Shown piece by piece: positions 59,344 to 64,000 of a DNA stretch of 64,000 bases; within the stretch, counting starts at the first letter, position 1; each line of letters starts with the position of its first letter. Under the pieces are notes generated by a model, which ran no database searches, was not told the origin of the DNA, and worked only from the letters and a program-made list of their open reading frames with translations. A program made the translations under genes and the position numbers. The stretch lies in NCBI RefSeq assembly GCF_000024005.1, contig NC_013132.1, positions 3,218,001 to 3,282,000 of the forward strand, written 5' to 3'. Source of the stretch: Chitinophaga pinensis DSM 2588 (GTDB taxonomy: Bacteria > Bacteroidota > Bacteroidia > Chitinophagales > Chitinophagaceae).

Positions 59344-60000
59344 ATGCGCAGCTTTTTACGTAACAATGGACTATCCATCGCTTTTTTTATGCTTTTTGCC
59401 CTTAGCTTGCTCGGCCAGTTCTTTACCGGTTTATCAGAGTATAATAAGGAAAGAATGGAGGAAGGCCAGGCGGCTGTAAAAATAGGTGAGTATTTTCATT
59501 CCGGACATTTCATACAGGCTACTTTTGAGAACTGGGAAAGCGAGTTTCTGCAAATGGCCTTGCTGGTGGTGATGACAATCTCCCTGAGACAAAAAGGCTC
59601 ATCCGAGTCAAAGAAATGTGATGAACCTGAAGAAGTTGACCGCGAACCCTCTCCTGACCGTGAAGGAGCTCCCTGGGCGGTACGGAAGGGAGGATGGGTG
59701 CTTAAGGTTTATAAGCATTCACTCACAATCGCCCTGCTAACACTGTTCATCCTGTCTTTTATCCTGCACTTTTATGGTAGTCTGAAAGATGAAAATGATC
59801 AATTGGCGCAGAAAGGGCTACCTCCGGAGTCGTTTAGCCAATATATAGCCGAACCTCGTTTTTGGTTTGAGTCCTTCCAGAACTGGCAAAGCGAGTTTTT
59901 GTCGGTCTTCACGATCGTAGTGCTGTCGATCTATCTGCGGCAAAAAGGATCATCACAGTCAAAACCGGTAGATGCACCTCATGACGAAACCGGTGACTGA
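59344..60000 (+). CDS. DUF6766 membrane protein with an internal duplication
   Basis: 218 residues from ATG 59344. Two similar halves each hold a helix pair and the motif (E/Q)NW(E/Q)SEFL...(L)RQKGSS(E/Q)SK: ENWESEFLQMALLVV and QNWQSEFLSVFTIVV. About four membrane helices are predicted (near 9-28, 70-90, 130-150, 185-205). The pattern fits the DUF6766 family. A charged loop rich in Glu, Asp, Pro and Lys (about 95-120) joins the halves. Function unknown. It is co-directional with the sensor kinase that starts 125 bases later. Confidence 0.7.
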   Translation: MRSFLRNNGLSIAFFMLFALSLLGQFFTGLSEYNKERMEEGQAAVKIGEYFHSGHFIQATFENWESEFLQMALLVVMTISLRQKGSSESKKCDEPEEVDREPSPDREGAPWAVRKGGWVLKVYKHSLTIALLTLFILSFILHFYGSLKDENDQLAQKGLPPESFSQYIAEPRFWFESFQNWQSEFLSVFTIVVLSIYLRQKGSSQSKPVDAPHDETGD

Positions 60001-60124
60001 TAGGGATGGAACTGAACATCATGTTTGGTGGCATTTAATTTGTTGTATATTGGCAGATACCATGAGCTAATCTGATCCCTACGTTAGTTCATCCGGGGAC
60101 AAATGACATATCAACGTTAATAAA

Positions 60125-61696
60125 GTGGAAAAGCCTCTCATCAGCAACATCGATAATCTTTTTGGAAATACGGTTATGGAAGCCATTCCTGAATGTGTAA
60201 AATTAGTAAGCCAGGAAGGTATCATTCTCTATATTAACAAAACTGGTCTGTCATATATTGACGCCATACGTATGGATGAAGCAATTGGTAAAGTCGTTTT
60301 CGATCTTATCGCTCCCGAGTACCGTACGCTCTGGTTAGACATGAACCGGCGTGTATGTGCAGGCGATACACTGGAATGGGAATATGAGGTGGTTGGGCTG
60401 AAAGGAACACGCCGTTATCTGCAGACACGCGCAATACCGCATATCATGGCAGATGGTAGTCACGCCCAGCTGGCGATCACCAAAGACATTACCGAAACCA
60501 GGGTAGCTTCACAAATAGTGGCAGAAAATAAGAAAAGGCTGGAAGTTAGCGAGGCAAGGTTCCGGACATTAGCAGACAAAATACAGAATCTTGCCTGGAT
60601 GGCTGATGCCGATGGCAATATGTACTGGTATAACGACAGATGGTTCGAATATACCGGAACAACGATGGAGGATATGAAAGGATGGGGATGGAAGAAACTA
60701 CACCATCCTGATCACCTCCAGAAAGTGATTGATTTTATTAAAGTAGCCTGGACCAAAAATAAGCCATTTGAAATAACCCACATGTTACGGGGCAAGGATG
60801 GCAACTATCGCTGGTTCCTCTCGCAGGGTACGCCCATCTTAGATACTGCAGGTAACATTATCGAATGGATGGGTACATTGACAGACGTTGATGAACAGCA
60901 ACAGTCACTGGTCCTGCTTGAAAACAAAGTAGCGGAAAGAACAGAACAGCTGAATCAGGCGAATATGGCACTTCTCCGTTCAAATAATGAACTGCAGCAG
61001 TTTGCACATGTCGCCAGCCATGACCTCAAAGAACCGGTCCGTAAGATTGGTATCTTCACAAACCTTTTGCAGGAGCAACTAAAAAGAGGTAATACCGACA
61101 AAGCAGTCGCATACAGTGAGAAGATTGAACATGCGGCCACCAGAATGGCAGCACTGATCGAAGGTATCCTGCAATATGCCTCTGTCGACGGTCAGCAGCA
61201 GGAGAGTATGCACGCAGATCTGAATCAAATCATGCAATATGTTCAGACAGATCTGGAGCTTGCCATACAGCAGAAAGAAGCAAAGATCATTTTTAAAGAT
61301 GTGATGCCTGTTGTAAAGGGTATGCCTGTATTGCTGCAACAACTGTTTTATAACATTATCAATAATGCGCTAAAATTCTCCAGACCTGATATACCTCCAC
61401 AGATAGAAATTTCGGCGGGTATATTGCATGAACAGGAAGTGATTGTCAACGGACTGAATCCAAAACTTCAATATGTGGCTATTTGTATCAGGGATAACGG
61501 AATTGGCTTTGATCAAAGCAATGCGCAGAATATTTTCCGGACCTATTATCGCCTCAACTCAAAAGACCAGTACGAAGGTACCGGTCTTGGATTATCCCTC
61601 TGCCGCAAGATCGTAGAACGTCATGGTGGTACAATCGAAGCGGAAGGAATAGCAGGGGAAGGCGCTCTTTTCAAAATAGTATTGCCCGTAAAATGA
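60125..61696 (+). CDS. PAS-domain sensor histidine kinase
   Basis: 523 residues. Two PAS domains are at about 10-125 (AIPECVKLVSQEGIILYINKTGLSYIDA) and 145-265 (FRTLADKIQNLAWMADADGNMYWYNDRWFEYTG), then a coiled coil and the HisKA helix with FAHVASHDLKEPVRKIGIF (phosphoacceptor His near 303) and the HATPase domain (NNALKFS, CIRDNGIGFDQ, GTGLGLSLCRKIVERHGG). There are no membrane helices, so it is a cytosolic sensor. The start is GTG at 60125, with an alternative ATG at 60176. No response regulator is adjacent; the hybrid kinase at 63034 is a possible partner. Confidence 0.9.
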   Translation: MEKPLISNIDNLFGNTVMEAIPECVKLVSQEGIILYINKTGLSYIDAIRMDEAIGKVVFDLIAPEYRTLWLDMNRRVCAGDTLEWEYEVVGLKGTRRYLQTRAIPHIMADGSHAQLAITKDITETRVASQIVAENKKRLEVSEARFRTLADKIQNLAWMADADGNMYWYNDRWFEYTGTTMEDMKGWGWKKLHHPDHLQKVIDFIKVAWTKNKPFEITHMLRGKDGNYRWFLSQGTPILDTAGNIIEWMGTLTDVDEQQQSLVLLENKVAERTEQLNQANMALLRSNNELQQFAHVASHDLKEPVRKIGIFTNLLQEQLKRGNTDKAVAYSEKIEHAATRMAALIEGILQYASVDGQQQESMHADLNQIMQYVQTDLELAIQQKEAKIIFKDVMPVVKGMPVLLQQLFYNIINNALKFSRPDIPPQIEISAGILHEQEVIVNGLNPKLQYVAICIRDNGIGFDQSNAQNIFRTYYRLNSKDQYEGTGLGLSLCRKIVERHGGTIEAEGIAGEGALFKIVLPVK

Positions 61697-61724
61697 TGCC
61701 GGGAGCCTTGTGTTTGGTCAGCAG

Positions 61725-61746
61725 GTGGATTATTGAAATAATCCAC
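61725..61746. repeat. Short hairpin between convergent genes
   Basis: GTGGATTATT and AATAATCCAC are perfect arms around GA. It may be a weak terminator; no T run follows. Confidence 0.4.
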
Positions 61747-61755
61747 ATATTGGAG

Positions 61756-62292
61756 TTAAGATCGGACCAGCTCAATATTCATATCCAGTTTCACTTCTTC
61801 ACCAACGATCAGGCCGCCTGCTTCCGTCAGCATGCTCCATGTCAGACCAAAATCTTTCCTGTTGATCTTTCCGTTTAATTCAAACCCTGCCCGCATCTCT
61901 CCGAAACGCCCCTGTCCTGATCCCATCAGGTTGGCTTCCAATACAACATTCCTTGTAATAGCACACATGGTTAGCTCACCACTGAGTTGATCGCCACGCA
62001 ATATGCCCTTAAAACGGATGACAGGATATTTTGCTGCGTCAAAAAATAGTTCGGACCGGAGGTGTGTATCCCGTTCACTATGATTGGTATTAAGACTATC
62101 AACCCTGATCTCAACATCAACAGCCGCTCCTTCAAAGCTATCCGGCGATGTACTGTACACCTGGCCTTCAAAGTCCAGGAATGCACCGCTTACATTGGCG
62201 ATGGCCATATGTCGTATCTTGAATCCTACAGAGGAGTGTCCGTTATCAATTTTCCAGCTGATTTTACTTTGATCGTTCATATACTGCTTCAT
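61756..62292 (-). CDS. YceI-family lipid/isoprenoid-binding protein
   Basis: 178 residues of the YceI family, a lipocalin-like barrel that binds polyprenyl chains. The signature KISWKIDNGHSSVGFKIRHMAIANVSGAFLDFEG is at the N-terminus; the mid-barrel RGDQLSGELTMCAIT and the C-terminal AGLIVGEEVKLDMNIELV follow. No signal peptide is present, unlike the usual secreted forms, so this one may be cytosolic. It is preceded on the same strand by the Crp-type gene at 62377. ATG 62290-62292, or four codons later. Confidence 0.88.
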   Translation of the reverse strand: MKQYMNDQSKISWKIDNGHSSVGFKIRHMAIANVSGAFLDFEGQVYSTSPDSFEGAAVDVEIRVDSLNTNHSERDTHLRSELFFDAAKYPVIRFKGILRGDQLSGELTMCAITRNVVLEANLMGSGQGRFGEMRAGFELNGKINRKDFGLTWSMLTEAGGLIVGEEVKLDMNIELVRS

Positions 62293-62376
62293 TTAGTGAT
62301 GCAGCAAAGGTACCTTGGTACTACTCCCGCGTTAATAAAGCAGGTTAGTAAAAAAGCGGAAAGAAATTAATCTGGG

Positions 62377-62964
62377 TTAAGACGTTTTTCGGGAAAGCTG
62401 TTTTCTGATCTTACTTAAAAACTCTGGCGTAATGCCAAGATAAGATGCAATATACTTCTGAGGCAGGTATTGCTCTACGCCCGGAAAGGTTTCCTTTAGC
62501 TTTAAATAGCGTTGCTCAGCAGGGATAGAATGACTTTCGACAAAACGCATCTGTTGTCGCATCAGGGCAGTCTGAAACAGGTTCCGGAAATACCGCTCAA
62601 ACTTCAGGTACTTATCCAGCATCTGATTCTGTACTAATCTTGGTAATAGCAATAACTCGCCATCGCTTAAACCTTTAGTCGTTAATGGTGTGAGGGCCTC
62701 TGTACTCAGACTATAAAGATCTCCTGACCACCAGCCCGCTGCTGCAAAACGGATCACATGATCGATGCCTTCTCCATCGGTATAATAGGTAAGCGTATAC
62801 CCTTGATTGACAAATGCCAGGTAGCGCGCCGGATCGCCACTTTGCACAATGGTTTCTCCCTGTTTAAAGGGTCTGGCAATCAAACCGGATTCCAGAAAGG
62901 CAATTTCCTCTTCGGTTGGTTCAACGAATTGTCGCATATGCGTAAGGAGCAACTGGATATCCAT
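62377..62964 (-). CDS. Crp/Fnr-family transcriptional regulator
   Basis: 195 residues. The effector-binding cupin covers about 20-115 (IARPFKQGETIVQSGDPARYLAFVNQGYTLTYYTDGEGIDHVIRFA), and the C-terminal helix-turn-helix is IASYLGITPEFLSKIRKQ at about 173-191. It is similar to the regulator at 54643 in length and motif order but is not a close duplicate. It lies upstream of the YceI gene on the same strand (85 bases) and may regulate it. Confidence 0.9.
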   Translation of the reverse strand: MDIQLLLTHMRQFVEPTEEEIAFLESGLIARPFKQGETIVQSGDPARYLAFVNQGYTLTYYTDGEGIDHVIRFAAAGWWSGDLYSLSTEALTPLTTKGLSDGELLLLPRLVQNQMLDKYLKFERYFRNLFQTALMRQQMRFVESHSIPAEQRYLKLKETFPGVEQYLPQKYIASYLGITPEFLSKIRKQLSRKTS

Positions 62965-63033
62965 AAGTAATCTTTAGTAAAGTGCTGAAAAATATTGCCA
63001 GACTCAATGCATTCATTTGCACCCCGTCATCCT

Positions 63034-64000
63034 TTATAAGTCTGCCCCGTCACTAACACCGGTACCCCCATTTGGGGTTGATTGCCGCGACGGAAGTATA
63101 ATCGTAAACTTACTGCCCTCACCCTCAACAGACATTGCATGAATAATACCATGATGGTTAATTACCACTTTTTTGCATAATGCCAGTCCTATACCGGTCC
63201 CCGCATAAGCTGTGCGGTGATGTAGTTTTTGAAACATGGTAAAGATCTGATCAGCATATTTCTGATCGAAGCCGATGCCATTGTCTGTTATGACAATTTT
63301 GACATATTCCGCTGACGGGTCAGGTACACTAAGTAAAGCTACATCCGCTGATGTTGCTATACTGGCTTGCACGGTAATAGCCGGAGTTCTTCTGGTATCG
63401 CTGAATTTAAGTGCATTCGAAAGCAAATTGAAGAAAAGCTGCTGCATTTGTAGTGGTACTGCCTCTATGACCGGTAGATCGGTATATGTAATTTTTGCCT
63501 GTGACCTGTTGATTTGTAGCTCCAGATCAACTAGTAAGTTCTCTAGAATTGTATTGAGATCAGTTGATGTGAATGCTACCTCCTTTATACTGAGGCGTGA
63601 AAAATTCAGGAGGTCATTAATCAGGTTACGCATCCGCGCAGATGAAGTCATTATTTTCTCCAGATATCTGCCAGCTTTCTGTTGATCTGAAGAAATTTCA
63701 TTTGCGAGCATCTGCGAATAGAGCAATATCTTGCGAAGCGGTTCTTGCAGATCGTGACTTGCAGCGAAAGCAAATTGCTCAAGTTCGGCATTGATCTTTG
63801 TCAGGTCAGCAGTACGATCCCTTACCATGCGCTCCAGTTCTTTCTGAAACAGGCGTTGACTTTCTGCACGCTCCCTGAGATGCGTATTTGCAAGTTCCGC
63901 TTTCCTGAGCTGTAGCTGTGTGGATACCCTGGCAATCAGTTCGTCCGCATAGAATGGTTTAATGATGTAGTCATTTGCTCCTTTCTCAAGCCCCTCTATG
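63034..64000 (-). CDS. Hybrid sensor histidine kinase / response regulator, C-terminal part (runs off the right edge)
   Basis: The frame continues past 63828 without a stop to the window edge. Translated from the right edge it reads GLEKGANDYIIKPFYADELIARV, the end of a receiver domain with the conserved Lys-Pro, then a linker and coiled coil (LQLRKAELANTHLRERAES). A HisKA helix follows, FAFAASHDLQEPLRKILLYSQ (phosphoacceptor His), and the HATPase domain: LLSNALKFSDTR, ITDNGIGFDQKY, GTGIGLALCKKVVINHHG. It ends KFTIILPSRQ. An N-terminal receiver before the kinase indicates a hybrid kinase or a response regulator with kinase output. At least 322 codons are inside the window. Confidence 0.9.
   Translation of the reverse strand, partial: IEGLEKGANDYIIKPFYADELIARVSTQLQLRKAELANTHLRERAESQRLFQKELERMVRDRTADLTKINAELEQFAFAASHDLQEPLRKILLYSQMLANEISSDQQKAGRYLEKIMTSSARMRNLINDLLNFSRLSIKEVAFTSTDLNTILENLLVDLELQINRSQAKITYTDLPVIEAVPLQMQQLFFNLLSNALKFSDTRRTPAITVQASIATSADVALLSVPDPSAEYVKIVITDNGIGFDQKYADQIFTMFQKLHHRTAYAGTGIGLALCKKVVINHHGIIHAMSVEGEGSKFTIILPSRQSTPNGGTGVSDGADL

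Noticed and set aside
59109..59378. 89-codon minus-strand frame between the hypothetical protein and DUF6766
   Set aside because: It overlaps both neighbours and no family could be named. Listed only as part of a possible decayed locus.
1..64000. tRNA, rRNA or CRISPR arrays
   Set aside because: I saw no tRNA-like cloverleaf end CCA context, no rRNA-like conserved blocks and no regularly spaced direct repeats. A covariance search was not possible here, so absence is by reading only.

Overview
The window reads as chromosomal DNA of a soil-type Bacteroidota, most like Chitinophaga or a close member of the Chitinophagaceae. The grounds are a SusC/SusD pair with a FecR-type anti-sigma factor and an ECF sigma factor, LytS/LytT-type two-component systems, many HxlR, AraC, MocR and Crp-type regulators, DUF4197, DUF1266, DUF3863 and DUF6766 proteins, and start regions carrying the Bacteroidota -7 element TAnnTTTG. 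No rRNA, tRNA, phage, CRISPR array or intact insertion sequence was found.

Layout. Positions 1-7036 hold the start of an aldo/keto reductase, a TonB-type outer-membrane barrel, an ECF sigma/anti-sigma pair, a membrane-anchored protein with LAS-type zinc peptidase motifs, a DUF4197 lipoprotein and a DUF1266 protein. Positions 7078-24424 are a mosaic of small regulator plus enzyme or exporter units: HxlR regulators beside zinc-free alcohol dehydrogenases or an MFS pump, AraC beside MFS, MocR beside GNAT enzymes, and GNAT beside MarR. Two gene relics lie here (a GNAT stub and a cut-off phosphoesterase). Positions 24434-31855 hold an SDR/AraC pair and two LytS/LytT systems around a thioredoxin-like TlpA protein. 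Positions 32196-38838 encode a complete tripartite RND efflux system (TolC, adaptor, pump) plus an outer-membrane barrel protein.

Positions 39069-51950 are the most distinctive part. One co-directional minus-strand block runs from ECF sigma through FecR anti-sigma, SusC, SusD, ABC ATPase and a fused ABC-permease/GldG protein to two tandem MutS-like ATPases. The last six genes are separated by 21 bases or less or overlap by 4. The MutS-like proteins are paralogues that lack the mismatch-recognition domain, so this looks like a transport-linked use of MutS ATPases and not like mismatch repair.

Positions 52199-64000 carry an MBL-fold hydrolase, a membrane phosphoesterase, two Crp-type regulators, a nitroreductase, a broken rhomboid protease, a PPOX/TetR divergent pair, two hypothetical proteins, a YceI protein and two sensor kinases, the last cut by the window edge.

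Non-coding structure worth attention: three regulatory genes with TAnnTTTG exactly four bases before the ATG (probably leaderless), two 15-bp operators before the GNAT/MarR operon, direct plus inverted repeats over the MocR start, two related long hairpins in gene-free stretches, and an AATTAGG-heptamer inverted repeat flanking about 100 bp. All family calls are from reading the sequence; no database search was run.
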